A stretch of DNA of 64,000 bases from Novosphingobium sp. B1 (lineage in GTDB: Bacteria > Pseudomonadota > Alphaproteobacteria > Sphingomonadales > Sphingomonadaceae), in contig NZ_FWXL01000001.1 of the NCBI RefSeq assembly GCF_900176395.1, positions 62,001 to 126,000 of the forward strand, in the 5' to 3' direction. Position 1 is the first letter of the stretch; the number at the start of each line of letters is the position of its first letter. The notes beneath the pieces are model-generated. The model saw only the letters and a program-made list of their open reading frames with translations. It did no database searches and was not told the DNA's origin. The position numbers and the translations under genes were made by a program. Shown in pieces: positions 27,170 to 35,626 of this stretch.

Positions 27170-28471
27170 CTATCTGTATCGTGCTGCAAAGGTTCGCGCG
27201 TTCTTCAGTTCCGGGAAAAGGAAGAACCAGGCCGCGGTCACGGCAATCGCGCTGACCCCGCCGAAGATCACCGCGCCGACCGCGCCGATGAGCGCGGCCG
27301 CCACGCCGGACTGCATCTCGCCCAGTTCGTTGGAAGCCGAGATGGCAAGGCCGGAGATCGAGGACACGCGCCCGCGGACGTTGTCCGGGGTGTGCAACTG
27401 CACCAGCGTGCTGCGGATGAACACCGAGACCATGTCGCCCGCGCCAATGCCGACGAGCATCAGCAGCGAAAGGTAGTAGTTCGTCGACAGGCCGAAACCG
27501 ATCGTGAAGAGGCCATAGAACACCACGCCCAGCAGCATCTTGTTGCCGACATTGTGCGTGATGGGGCGGCGCGCGAGTACCAGCGCGACAAGCGCCGCGC
27601 CAAGGCCAGGCATCGCGCGCATCAGCCCAAGGCCGTCGGCACCCACCGGCTGTCCATCGATGAACAGGATGTCCCGCGCGAAGACCGGCAGCAGGGCCGT
27701 CGCTCCGCCAAGCAAAACCGCAAACAGGTCGAGGGTCACGCAGCCCAGCAGGAACCGGTCGTTCCAGACGAAGGTCAGCCCTTCGAGGATCTGGCGCACC
27801 GGGTGCACTGCGCGGTTGCTCTCGGGCGGGGGCAACCGGCGAATGCCGAATATGCAGATCGCCGATAGGGCCAGAAGCCCAACCGCCGTCCAATAGGGCA
27901 GGGAAGGGTGCCCGGCGAAGAGCAGGCCGGCGATTGCAGGTCCGCCGACAGAGCCGGTCTGCCATGCCATCGAATTGATCGCCACGGCCTTGGGCATCAA
28001 TTCTGCCGGAACGACATTGGGGGCGACTGACGACAAGGCCGGGCCGATGAAGACCCGCGCCGTCCCGTGCAGGGCACCCAGGCCGAACAGCAGCGGCAGG
28101 GACAGTGCCCCGCTGTAGGTGGCGATTGCCAGGGTAAGCGCCACGGTCATGTCGAGGCAGATCGAAAGTCCGGCCACGTTGCGGCGGTCGAACCGGTCGG
28201 CGACGACGCCGGCCACGGGGGTCAGCAGGAACAGCGGCAGAAATTGCGCAAGGCCAAGCAGGCCGAGCTGGAACGCTGCCTGCGCGATCGACATGCCGTA
28301 CTGGCCGCGCGCAACGTCATAAAGCTGATAGCCGAGGATAACGACCATCCCCGACGTCGCCAGTACCGAAAAGAACCGCGACACCCAGAACCGGCGATAG
28401 TCCGGAATGGCGAGCGGTGTCGTCGGCAAGCGATCGGGCGAGAGCTGCGCTGCAGGGGGCGTGTCGTTCAC
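27170..28471 (-). CDS. MFS transporter (EntS-like drug/siderophore exporter group)
   Basis: About 433 residues with 10-12 hydrophobic helices and the MFS loop motif GVVADRFDRRNV after helix 2. The opening LAIPDYRRFWVSRFFSVLATSG is typical of the MFS_3/EntS branch, whose members export siderophores or drugs, but the substrate cannot be told. I chose the GTG at 28471 (VNDTPPAAQ); TTG at 28507 is an alternative with a basic N-terminus. Neither has a strong ribosome site. Same strand as cysK and the hydrolase. Confidence 0.88.
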   Translation of the reverse strand: MNDTPPAAQLSPDRLPTTPLAIPDYRRFWVSRFFSVLATSGMVVILGYQLYDVARGQYGMSIAQAAFQLGLLGLAQFLPLFLLTPVAGVVADRFDRRNVAGLSICLDMTVALTLAIATYSGALSLPLLFGLGALHGTARVFIGPALSSVAPNVVPAELMPKAVAINSMAWQTGSVGGPAIAGLLFAGHPSLPYWTAVGLLALSAICIFGIRRLPPPESNRAVHPVRQILEGLTFVWNDRFLLGCVTLDLFAVLLGGATALLPVFARDILFIDGQPVGADGLGLMRAMPGLGAALVALVLARRPITHNVGNKMLLGVVFYGLFTIGFGLSTNYYLSLLMLVGIGAGDMVSVFIRSTLVQLHTPDNVRGRVSSISGLAISASNELGEMQSGVAAALIGAVGAVIFGGVSAIAVTAAWFFLFPELKNARTFAARYR

Positions 28472-28562
28472 GCCGCGCTCATAACCAGAGCGATGGGACC
28501 TTGCCAAGAAAGCAAAGTTTTATGCGATACAGGAAAGCACAGCGCATTGGCCGCGCGGCCGG

Positions 28563-28898
28563 TCAGTCGCTGCGCGGTTTCACCGTCGGCTGAAGCGCGC
28601 GGATCATCTTGTTGAAATCGTCGAGGCGGATGATCCGCTCGAACTGGAACCCGGCGCGGTCCCCGTCGGTCCAGACGAGAAAGGCCTCGATTCGCCCCAC
28701 CACCGGCAGTCGCACGGTCACCCGCTCTCCGCGTCCAAGGTTGTCGACGTCAGTGGCCATGAAGCCCGTGGTCGAGACGTTGGCGAAATGCAGCATCACG
28801 TCGCCAAGCGCGCGATGTTCGCCGATGACCGGCAGATTTACGGGGTGCCTGGTCGAACGACGCAGGTCGGTGACCGAAAGCTGTGCTCCGCCGCGCAT
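28563..28898 (-). CDS. PilZ domain protein, putative c-di-GMP receptor
   Basis: 111 residues, a single PilZ domain. The two cyclic-di-GMP-binding signatures are visible: RRSTRHPVNLPV (RxxxR, about residues 13-17) and NVSTTGF (the D/NxSxxG motif). Stand-alone PilZ proteins relay c-di-GMP levels to motility, surface or polysaccharide systems. No partner gene is adjacent. A GGAGGAAC ribosome site precedes the ATG at 28898. Confidence 0.88.
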   Translation of the reverse strand: MRGGAQLSVTDLRRSTRHPVNLPVIGEHRALGDVMLHFANVSTTGFMATDVDNLGRGERVTVRLPVVGRIEAFLVWTDGDRAGFQFERIIRLDDFNKMIRALQPTVKPRSD

Positions 28899-28971
28899 CG
28901 TTCCTCCTCGGCGCTAGAGTGACTATGCCGAAGGGTATATGTCCAAAATGGCGAACAATTCGTAAAGCCGG

Positions 28972-29007
28972 CGGCAAGTCCTTGCCGGAAGCGGCACGGA
29001 CTTGCCG
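28972..29007 (-). terminator. Long hairpin downstream of tyrS
   Basis: CGGCAAGTCC (28972-28981) and GGACTTGCCG (28998-29007) are perfectly complementary, and the loop itself pairs (TGCCG with CGGCA), giving about 15 stacked pairs closed by a 4-base loop. It lies 35 bases after the tyrS stop. Only a weak T run follows on the minus strand. Confidence 0.6.
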
Positions 29008-29041
29008 TTAGCAAGGCGGAAACTTCCCCGTTCCGGCAAAA

Positions 29042-30271
29042 TCAGGCGCGGCGCAGAATCCCGTGCTTCTTCTTGCCCGAAGACACGCGAATTTCGTTCT
29101 GGCTGAGAGAGATAACGTGCGAATCGTCGGTGATTGCAACGCCTTCGACGCGCGCCCCACCGCCTGCGATGAGGCGCTTGGCCTCGCCACGGCTTGCCGC
29201 AAAGCCCAGCCCGGCCAGTGCGTCGACAAGACTCACCGTGTCGCCCGCAACCTCCAGAACGGGTAGGTCCTGCCCCAGCCCGCCACCGGCAAAGGTTGCA
29301 GCAGCAGTTGCCTCGGCCGCCTTTGCAGCCTCGTCGCCGCGAACAAGGCGGGTGACCTCGTTGGCCAGGACGACCTTGGCGGCATTGATCTCGCTGCCCT
29401 CGAGCGCTTCCAGCCGCACGATCTCGTCCAGCGGCAGGTCGGTGAACAGGCGCAGAAACTTGCCGACGTCGCGGTCGTCGGTGTTGCGCCAGAACTGCCA
29501 GAAGTCCCACGCGGGCAGGGCGTCCTCGTTGAGCCATACGGCGCCAGCGGCGGTCTTGCCCATCTTCTTGCCATCAGCCGTCGTCAGCAGCGGCGTCGTC
29601 AGGCCGAACACCTCGCGCCCATCCTTGCGGCGGGTGAGTTCGATGCCGTTGACGATATTGCCCCACTGGTCTGACCCGCCCATTTGCAGGCGCACATCCA
29701 TCTCCTTGTTGAGATGGCGGAAGTCGTAGCCCTGCAGGATCATGTAGTTGAATTCGAGGAAGGTCATCGGCTGTTCGCGTTCCAGCCGCAGCTTGACCGA
29801 ATCGAAGGTAAGCATGCGGTTTACGGTGAAGTGCGTGCCGACTTCCTGAAGCAGTTCGATATAGCCGAGCTTGCCGAGCCAGTCGTGGTTGTTGACCATC
29901 ACCGCGTCAGTCGGGCCGTCACCGAACTTGAGCAGCTTGGCGAAGACCGTGAAGATCGAGGCGATGTTGTCCTCGATCGTCTGGTCCGAAAGCATCTTGC
30001 GGCTTTCGTCGCGGCCGGTCGGATCGCCGATACGCGTCGTACCACCGCCCATCAGCACCACCGGCTTGTGCCCGGCCTGCTGCAACCTGCGCAGCATCAT
30101 GATCTGCACAAGACTGCCGACGTGAAGCGATGGCGCGGTGGCATCGAAGCCGATATAGCCCGGCACCACGCTCCCGGTCGCCAACTTGTCGAGCCCTTCG
30201 GCATCGGTAAGCTGGTGGATGTAGCCGCGCTCGTCGAGCATACGGAGGAGGGTGGACTGGTACTGGGTCAT
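29042..30271 (-). CDS. tyrS: Tyrosyl-tRNA synthetase
   Basis: 409 residues, class I synthetase of the TyrRS subgroup. The HIGH-like signature is [11 protein letters not shown] (about 50), the KMSKS loop is KKMGKTAAG (about 235), and [10 protein letters not shown] is the tyrosine/ATP pocket. The C-terminal S4 RNA-binding domain (about 345-405) contains [16 protein letters not shown]. The start at 30271 begins [20 protein letters not shown]. Downstream lies a strong hairpin. Confidence 0.97.
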   Translation of the reverse strand: MTQYQSTLLRMLDERGYIHQLTDAEGLDKLATGSVVPGYIGFDATAPSLHVGSLVQIMMLRRLQQAGHKPVVLMGGGTTRIGDPTGRDESRKMLSDQTIEDNIASIFTVFAKLLKFGDGPTDAVMVNNHDWLGKLGYIELLQEVGTHFTVNRMLTFDSVKLRLEREQPMTFLEFNYMILQGYDFRHLNKEMDVRLQMGGSDQWGNIVNGIELTRRKDGREVFGLTTPLLTTADGKKMGKTAAGAVWLNEDALPAWDFWQFWRNTDDRDVGKFLRLFTDLPLDEIVRLEALEGSEINAAKVVLANEVTRLVRGDEAAKAAEATAAATFAGGGLGQDLPVLEVAGDTVSLVDALAGLGFAASRGEAKRLIAGGGARVEGVAITDDSHVISLSQNEIRVSSGKKKHGILRRA

Positions 30272-30318
30272 CGGTGCCTTCTTTCCTGTGGCGGCGCGCC
30301 TAGCACGGAGAACAGCGC

Positions 30319-30861
30319 TTGGAAACGTTCGAGCTTCATGCCCACCCGGCAACGCCGCCGCTTGCCGTAACCGGCCTTTCCGCCCGCTTCCTGACGGTGG
30401 ACGGGCAATGGTCGACCTTGCGCTGGCGTGTCGAGGGCGCAGGCTCGTTGGTGCTGCCACCCTTTGCCGGGAAGGTGCGCAGCGATGGCCTGTGGCAGGC
30501 CACCTGCTTCGAACTGTTCGTGAAGCCCCGTGGCGGGCAGGGATACGCCGAATTCAACTTCTCGCCGTCCCAAGCCTGGGCCGCCTATGATTTCAGCGCC
30601 TATCGCGAGGGCATGACGGACCGACCTGTTCCACGCTCGCCAGTCTGCACACCGCGCCAGGGACAGTCCGTCCTCATCTTCGATGCCGCGCTGCCGACCG
30701 GCGCGCTTCCGGCTTTGCCCTTCGAATTCGGGCTGACTGCCGTGATCGAGGAGGAGGGCGGTCACAAGTCCTATTGGGCCATCGCCCACCGCCCGGATCG
30801 CCCAGACTTTCACCACGCATCTTGCTTCGCCGGCGCGCTTGAGGCACCGCGCGTTTCATGA
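30319..30861 (+). CDS. DOMON-like domain protein
   Basis: 180 residues with beta-sandwich character, matching sphingomonad proteins annotated as DOMON-like: [33 protein letters not shown] and [22 protein letters not shown] relatives bind heme or sugars; nothing here shows which. The start is TTG at 30319; no upstream ATG is in frame. Its stop overlaps the start of the NamZ-like gene (ATGA), so the two are translated together and probably work in the same process, perhaps cell-wall sugar recognition or recycling. That link is inference. Confidence 0.8.
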   Translation: METFELHAHPATPPLAVTGLSARFLTVDGQWSTLRWRVEGAGSLVLPPFAGKVRSDGLWQATCFELFVKPRGGQGYAEFNFSPSQAWAAYDFSAYREGMTDRPVPRSPVCTPRQGQSVLIFDAALPTGALPALPFEFGLTAVIEEEGGHKSYWAIAHRPDRPDFHHASCFAGALEAPRVS

Positions 30862-32057
30862 AATTCGGTATCGACCGGCTGCTTGCCGACCCCGCCCTGA
30901 GGAAGCCGCTTGATGGCCAGCGCGTAGCGCTTGTCGCCCACCCTGCTTCCTTGACCGAAGGGCTGGTTCATTCGCTCGATGCGCTGATTGCGGCGGGCGT
31001 AAACGTAACGTCGGCGTTCGGGCCGCAGCACGGGCTGAAGGGCGACAAGCAGGACAACATGGTCGAGACCGCGGACGAACTCGATCCGCTTTATGGCATT
31101 CCGGTGTTCAGTCTTTATGGCGAAGTGCGCCGCCCGACCAGCCAGATGATGAGCACGGCCGACGTGTTCCTGTTCGACCTGCAGGATCTCGGCTGCCGCA
31201 TCTACACCTTCGTCACCACGCTGCTCTACCTGCTCGAAGCGGCGCATGGCACCGGCAAGGCGGTGTGGGTACTTGACCGGCCCAATCCGGCGGGCCGTCC
31301 GGTTGAGGGCACCACTCTGCTTCCGGGCTGGGAAAGCTTTGTCGGCGCAGGCCCCATGCCGATGCGCCACGGCATGACTCTTGGCGAGATGGGCGCGTGG
31401 TTCGTCGATCACTTCAAGCTCGATGTCGATTACCGCGTTATCGCGATGGAAGGCTGGTCGCCTGATGCCGGCCCCGGCTTCGGCTGGCCTGAAGATCGCA
31501 TCTGGGTAAATCCCTCGCCCAACGCCGCCAGTCTCAACATGGCGCGCGCCTATGCGGGCACCGTCATGATCGAAGGGGCGACATTGTCGGAAGGGCGTGG
31601 CACGACCCGGCCGCTTGAGGTGCTATTCGGCGCGCCAGACGTCGATGCCAAGGCCGTCCTTGCTGAAATGCAAAGCTTTGCGCCGCAATGGCTGCAGGGC
31701 TGCGCGATCCGCGAATGCTGGTTCGAGCCGACCTTCCACAAGCACGCAAAGACCCTGTGCAGCGCGCTGATGGTCCATGCCGAGGGTTCTTTCTACGACC
31801 ACCACGCCTTCAGTCCGTGGCGGCTGCAGGCCCTGGCCTTCAAGGCGATCCGCCGGCTCTATCCTGACTACCCGATCTGGCGCGACTTCCCTTACGAGTA
31901 CGTGTTCGACAAGCTCGCCATCGACGTGATCAACGGCGGCACGGCCTTGCGCGACTGGGTGGACGACATGGGCAGCAGCGCCGCCGACCTCGAAGCGATT
32001 GCCAGCGCAGACGAGGCCGCGTGGATCGACGAACGGCGCCGCTTCCTGCTCTACTGA
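30858..32057 (+). CDS. DUF1343 protein, exo-beta-N-acetylmuramidase NamZ family
   Basis: 399 residues. The family signatures are present: FGPQHGLKGDKQDNM near residue 55, DLQDLGCRIYTFVTTL, and LDRPNPAGRPVEG (about 145). Characterised members (NamZ) remove terminal MurNAc from peptidoglycan fragments in wall recycling or turnover. No signal peptide is visible, so this copy looks cytoplasmic. It is coupled to the DOMON-like gene by a four-base overlap. Confidence 0.9.
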   Translation: MKFGIDRLLADPALRKPLDGQRVALVAHPASLTEGLVHSLDALIAAGVNVTSAFGPQHGLKGDKQDNMVETADELDPLYGIPVFSLYGEVRRPTSQMMSTADVFLFDLQDLGCRIYTFVTTLLYLLEAAHGTGKAVWVLDRPNPAGRPVEGTTLLPGWESFVGAGPMPMRHGMTLGEMGAWFVDHFKLDVDYRVIAMEGWSPDAGPGFGWPEDRIWVNPSPNAASLNMARAYAGTVMIEGATLSEGRGTTRPLEVLFGAPDVDAKAVLAEMQSFAPQWLQGCAIRECWFEPTFHKHAKTLCSALMVHAEGSFYDHHAFSPWRLQALAFKAIRRLYPDYPIWRDFPYEYVFDKLAIDVINGGTALRDWVDDMGSSAADLEAIASADEAAWIDERRRFLLY

Positions 32058-32079
32058 CCGTGCCCGATGCTGGTGCGGT

Positions 32080-33261
32080 TCAATGCTTCTTGCGCGTCAG
32101 TTCGCGCATTGCACCGTCCAGCCCTTCAAGCGTGAGAGGGTACATCGATCCGCCGATCAAGTCCTTGATCATCTTGGTCGATTGCGAATAGGTCCACTGC
32201 TTTTCCGGCACCGGATTGAGCCACACGGTTGCCGGATAAGTCTGCGCCATGCGGTGCATCCACACTGCGCCGGCTTCCTCGTTGAAGTGCTCGACGCTGC
32301 CGCCAGGATGGCTGATCTCGTAAGGGCTCATTGCCGCATCGCCGACGAAGACCACCTTGTAGTCGTGCCCGAACTTGTGGAGGATATCCCAGGTCTTGGT
32401 GCGGTCTGACCAGCGGCGCTTGTTGTCCTTCCAAACGCCTTCATACAGGCAGTTGTGGAAGTAGTAGAATTCCATGTTCTTGAATTCCGCCGTGGCGGCG
32501 CTGAACAGTTCCTCGACCAGCTTGATGAACGGGTCCATCGAGCCGCCGACATCCAGAAACAGCAGCAGCTTGACGGCGTTGCGCTTTTCCGGGCGCATCT
32601 TGATATCGAGCCAACCTTGCCTTGCGGTGCCCTCGATCGTGCCATCCAGATCGAGCTCGTCCGCCGCACCTTCGCGGGCAAAGCGGCGCAGGCGTCGCAG
32701 CGCCACCTTGATGTTGCGGGTGCCAAGTTCGCGCGTGTTGTCGAGATTGGCGAATTCCCGCTTTTCCCAGACCTTCAGCGCGCGCTTGTGCTTGCTCTCG
32801 CCGCCGATGCGGACACCTTCGGGATTGTAGCCGGAATTGCCGAACGGGCTGGTGCCCCCGGTGCCAATCCATTTGTTACCGCCCTGATGGCGCTTTTCCT
32901 GTTCCTCGAGCCGCTTTTTCAGCGTCTCCATGATCTCCTCCCACGAGCCGAGGGACTTGATCTTTTCCATCTCTTCTTCGGACAGGAACTTCTCGGCCAC
33001 AGCCTTGAGCCAGTCTTCGGGGATGTCGACCGGGCGCTGGCCATAGTCGGTCAGCAGACCCTTGAAGACCTTGTTGAACACCTGGTCGAAGCGATCGAGC
33101 AGGCCTTCGTCCTTCACGAAGGTTGCACGGGACAGGTAATAGAACGCTTCGGGCGTCTGTTCGATCACGTCCTTGTCCAGTGCTTCGAGCAGCACGAGAT
33201 GCTCCTTGAAGCTGGCCGGAATGCCGGCGGCACGCAATTCGTCGACGAAGTTGAAAAACAC
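32080..33261 (-). CDS. VWA domain protein, CoxE-like, partner of MoxR
   Basis: 393 residues. The C-terminal von Willebrand A domain (from about 235) has a MIDAS-like LLLFLDVGGSMD, in which the first serine of DxSxS is Gly. A Glu/Lys-rich helical region precedes it (SEEEMEKIKSLGSWEEIMET). Such proteins act with MoxR AAA+ ATPases as chaperone pairs. The usual partner is 2.4 kb away at 35627-36472 and has the same leader box. The start is GTG at 33261 with AGGAG upstream; the frame to 33384 lacks support. Confidence 0.88.
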   Translation of the reverse strand: MFFNFVDELRAAGIPASFKEHLVLLEALDKDVIEQTPEAFYYLSRATFVKDEGLLDRFDQVFNKVFKGLLTDYGQRPVDIPEDWLKAVAEKFLSEEEMEKIKSLGSWEEIMETLKKRLEEQEKRHQGGNKWIGTGGTSPFGNSGYNPEGVRIGGESKHKRALKVWEKREFANLDNTRELGTRNIKVALRRLRRFAREGAADELDLDGTIEGTARQGWLDIKMRPEKRNAVKLLLFLDVGGSMDPFIKLVEELFSAATAEFKNMEFYYFHNCLYEGVWKDNKRRWSDRTKTWDILHKFGHDYKVVFVGDAAMSPYEISHPGGSVEHFNEEAGAVWMHRMAQTYPATVWLNPVPEKQWTYSQSTKMIKDLIGGSMYPLTLEGLDGAMRELTRKKH

Positions 33262-33280
33262 GGTTCGGCCGCTCCTGACT

Positions 33281-33300
33281 CTTAATCGGATGGTTAAGCG
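33281..33300 (-). promoter_or_regulatory. Leader box of the VWA gene, twin of the moxR box
   Basis: CTTAATCGGATGGTTAAGCG (plus strand) is an inverted repeat with CTTAA/TTAAG arms, 19 bases before the VWA start. It differs at only two of 20 positions from the box at 36487-36506 before moxR. It is similar to a CtrA site (TTAA-N7-TTAA) but has an 8-base spacer. Confidence 0.65.
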
Positions 33301-33422
33301 CTCGCGGGCGATGGAGCAAGCCCCCCGGAACGCCAATGCCTCGCCCGCATCGGGCCAATTAGCGGTTGAGCCGTGTTCTGGCACCGCTAAGCAGGGTAGA
33401 ACATGGTTAAGGGGTGTTTACC

Positions 33423-34322
33423 ATGAGTCGCTTGCGCGGGCCGTTTGGTGCACTCGCCGCAGTGTTCGTCCTGATCGGGCTTGGCCTGGCGGGCTGGTTG
33501 CTGCTTGCGCAGCCGGAGCGAGCAGAGGCGCAAGTCGCCGAAATTACCGAGCCTGTCGTCCAGCCCCTTCCAACCGCGCCGGCCAAGCCAGCCGGGCCGC
33601 CGCCGGTGACGGACGTCCTGCAATCAGGCACTCTGATCGTGATCAGCAAGGCAACGCAGCGAATGCACGTCTTCCGCGATGGCGAGATGTGGTCTGCCTC
33701 ACCGGTTTCGACCGGGCGTCGCGGCCACTCCACGCCGGCGGGCGTATTCCCGATCCTCCAGAAGCGGGTCTATCATCGCTCCAACCTCTACAGCAACGCG
33801 CCGATGCCCTACATGCAGCGCCTGACCTGGAGCGGCATCGCGATCCATGCGGGGCATCTGCCGGGCTATCCTGCGTCGCACGGCTGCATCCGTGTGCCGC
33901 GCAGCTTTGCCAAGGCGCTGTTCGACTTGACGAGGGCCGATCGGACGACGGTGGTCGTCACCAATGATCCCGTCCGCTCGGGCGAGGAGGCGGTGACCCT
34001 GGCCCTGAACACGCAGGCAGCCCGGCCTGTGCTGCCTGCGGCGGCGCCCCCGCCGGTGCGACTGGCTGCTCAGGCTGGCCCTGGTGCCCTGACGACCGGA
34101 CAGACCATTCAGCTTGCCGCTGCCCCCACGGCCTACGAAGCTGAAGCGCACTGGCAGCAACTCGTCGCGACCTATCCCGAACTCGGCGGCTTCCGGAAGG
34201 TCGTGGTTCCGGCGGTGGTTAATGCGCGGCAGGTCTACCGCCTGCGCGCCAGCGCTCCGGGCGCCCACGCCTATTGCAGCGCGCTGCGCCGCCGCGGGCA
34301 GGATTGCTTCAACGTGATCTGA
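33423..34322 (+). CDS. L,D-transpeptidase (YkuD) with C-terminal SPOR-like domain
   Basis: 299 residues: an N-terminal membrane anchor (ALAAVFVLIGLGLAGWLLLA), a Pro-rich linker, a YkuD catalytic domain with HAGHLPGYPASHGCIRV (catalytic Cys about 155), and a C-terminal segment from about 235 (HWQQLVATYPELGGFRKV to AYCSALRRRGQDCFNVI) that looks like a SPOR domain. It would cross-link peptidoglycan (or attach proteins) in the periplasm while SPOR targets it to denuded septal glycan. The start at 33423 follows an in-frame ATG at 33414; either is possible. Confidence 0.9.
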   Translation: MSRLRGPFGALAAVFVLIGLGLAGWLLLAQPERAEAQVAEITEPVVQPLPTAPAKPAGPPPVTDVLQSGTLIVISKATQRMHVFRDGEMWSASPVSTGRRGHSTPAGVFPILQKRVYHRSNLYSNAPMPYMQRLTWSGIAIHAGHLPGYPASHGCIRVPRSFAKALFDLTRADRTTVVVTNDPVRSGEEAVTLALNTQAARPVLPAAAPPPVRLAAQAGPGALTTGQTIQLAAAPTAYEAEAHWQQLVATYPELGGFRKVVVPAVVNARQVYRLRASAPGAHAYCSALRRRGQDCFNVI

Positions 34323-34326
34323 TCCC

Positions 34327-34749
34327 TCAGCCGGTCGGCGGCGGGGCAGGGGGTTGGCGGGGCCAGCTCTCGACCGTTGGATCTATCTGCGCCCAGCCCG
34401 GTGCGTCATCCGTCCAGATCACCGCCTCGGGTCGCAAGCCGTGGTTGGGGTCAAGAGCCCCGAACCGCACCGTCTTCAGGTGCATTCGCCCCGAACTTTG
34501 TCCGAAGATCTGTGTGCCGCACGAAGGGCAGAAGTGAAAGGTCAGCGTGTTGCCGCTGGCGGATTGCCACGTCCCGTGTGACAGCGTGCCGGCGATGGCG
34601 ACATCCTCGGCGTTGAAGATGGCGTTGTTGGTCGGGCCTCCCGCCGCGATCTGCTGGCACTGACGGCACCAGCACTGCCGCGCGGCGACCGGTTCGCCCG
34701 AAATCTCCAGCCTGACCGAACCACAGGCACACCGTCCGCTATAAGCCAT
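34327..34749 (-). CDS. GFA-family (Gfa-like) zinc protein
   Basis: 140 residues. The zinc ligands of the Gfa/CENP-V fold are visible: GRCACGSV, CWCRQCQQI and FHFCPSCGTQIF. The family is named after glutathione-dependent formaldehyde-activating enzyme, although most members have no proven activity. Convergent with the transpeptidase gene, with four bases between the stops. Divergent from the glutathione transferase gene 92 bases away, so a shared glutathione-related role is conceivable. Confidence 0.9.
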   Translation of the reverse strand: MAYSGRCACGSVRLEISGEPVAARQCWCRQCQQIAAGGPTNNAIFNAEDVAIAGTLSHGTWQSASGNTLTFHFCPSCGTQIFGQSSGRMHLKTVRFGALDPNHGLRPEAVIWTDDAPGWAQIDPTVESWPRQPPAPPPTG

Positions 34750-34841
34750 CGACCGACCTTCCTTTCCGCGCCAGCGCGATTGGGTATTGTTAGTGTTACA
34801 TACAATTGTCTATGGTGCATCCACTCGGAGAGGATAAGACC

Positions 34842-35585
34842 ATGACGCTCAAGCTTTACAGTTTCGGACCAGCCGCCAATTCGATGAAACCGCTGCTGAC
34901 AGTCTTCGAAAAGGGCCTCGATGTCGAGAAGCATCGTCTCGATCCGGCAAAGTTCGAGCATCACACAGACTGGTTCAAGGCGATCAATCCGCGCGGGCAG
35001 GTGCCAGCACTTGTCGACGGCGAGAAGGTCGTGACCGAATCCACCGTGATCTGCGAATACCTCGAAGACGAGTACCCGACCGAGGTCTCGCTCCGTCCAG
35101 CCGACAGCTTTGGCCGCGCGCAGATGCGGATCTGGACCAAGTGGGTGGACGAATACTTCTGCTGGTGCGTCTCGACGATCGGTTGGCACCGCTATGTCGG
35201 CAACATGGTCAAGGGCCTGACCGATGCCGAGTTCGAAGCGAAGGTCGCCGCGATCCCCGTGGTCGAGCAACAGGTGAAGTGGCGTCGCGCCCGCGAGGGC
35301 TTCCCGCAGGACATGCTCGACGAGGAAATGCGCAAGATCGCCTATTCGGTGCGCAAGCTGGACGACCATCTGGCCGATCACGAATGGCTGGTACCGGGTC
35401 AGTACACGCTGGCCGACATCTGCAACTTCGCCATCGCCAACGGCATGCAGTTCGGCTTTGCTGAGCTGGTCAACAAGGACGACACGCCGCACCTTGTCCG
35501 CTGGATCGAGCAGATCAAGGCGCGCCCGGCCGTGCAGCAGATGTTCGCGCAGGTCGAACTCGAGCAGCTGGGCCGGCGCGACTGA
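34842..35585 (+). CDS. Glutathione S-transferase, LigF/beta-etherase-like
   Basis: 247 residues. The N-terminal thioredoxin-type domain (TLKLYSFGPAANSMKPL to VTESTVICEYLEDEYP) binds glutathione. The helical C-terminal domain has WTKWVDEYFCWCVSTIGW, KWRRAREGFPQDMLDEEMRK and YTLADICNFAIANGMQ. These stretches closely match my memory of LigF, the sphingomonad enzyme that cleaves beta-aryl ether lignin dimers with glutathione. No ligD, ligE or ligG lies next to it, so its actual substrate is open. The ATG at 34842 is preceded by GGAGAGGA. Confidence 0.85.
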   Translation: MTLKLYSFGPAANSMKPLLTVFEKGLDVEKHRLDPAKFEHHTDWFKAINPRGQVPALVDGEKVVTESTVICEYLEDEYPTEVSLRPADSFGRAQMRIWTKWVDEYFCWCVSTIGWHRYVGNMVKGLTDAEFEAKVAAIPVVEQQVKWRRAREGFPQDMLDEEMRKIAYSVRKLDDHLADHEWLVPGQYTLADICNFAIANGMQFGFAELVNKDDTPHLVRWIEQIKARPAVQQMFAQVELEQLGRRD

Positions 35586-35595
35586 TGGAATGAAG

Positions 35596-35617
35596 CCCCC
35601 TCCCGCGCAGGAGGGGG
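35596..35617. terminator. GC-rich hairpin between convergent genes
   Basis: CCCCCTCC (35596-35603) pairs with GGAGGGGG (35610-35617) around a six-base loop, lying just after the glutathione transferase stop and just after the moxR stop on the other strand. No long T tract follows in either direction. Confidence 0.6.
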
Positions 35618-35626
35618 TTATGACGA

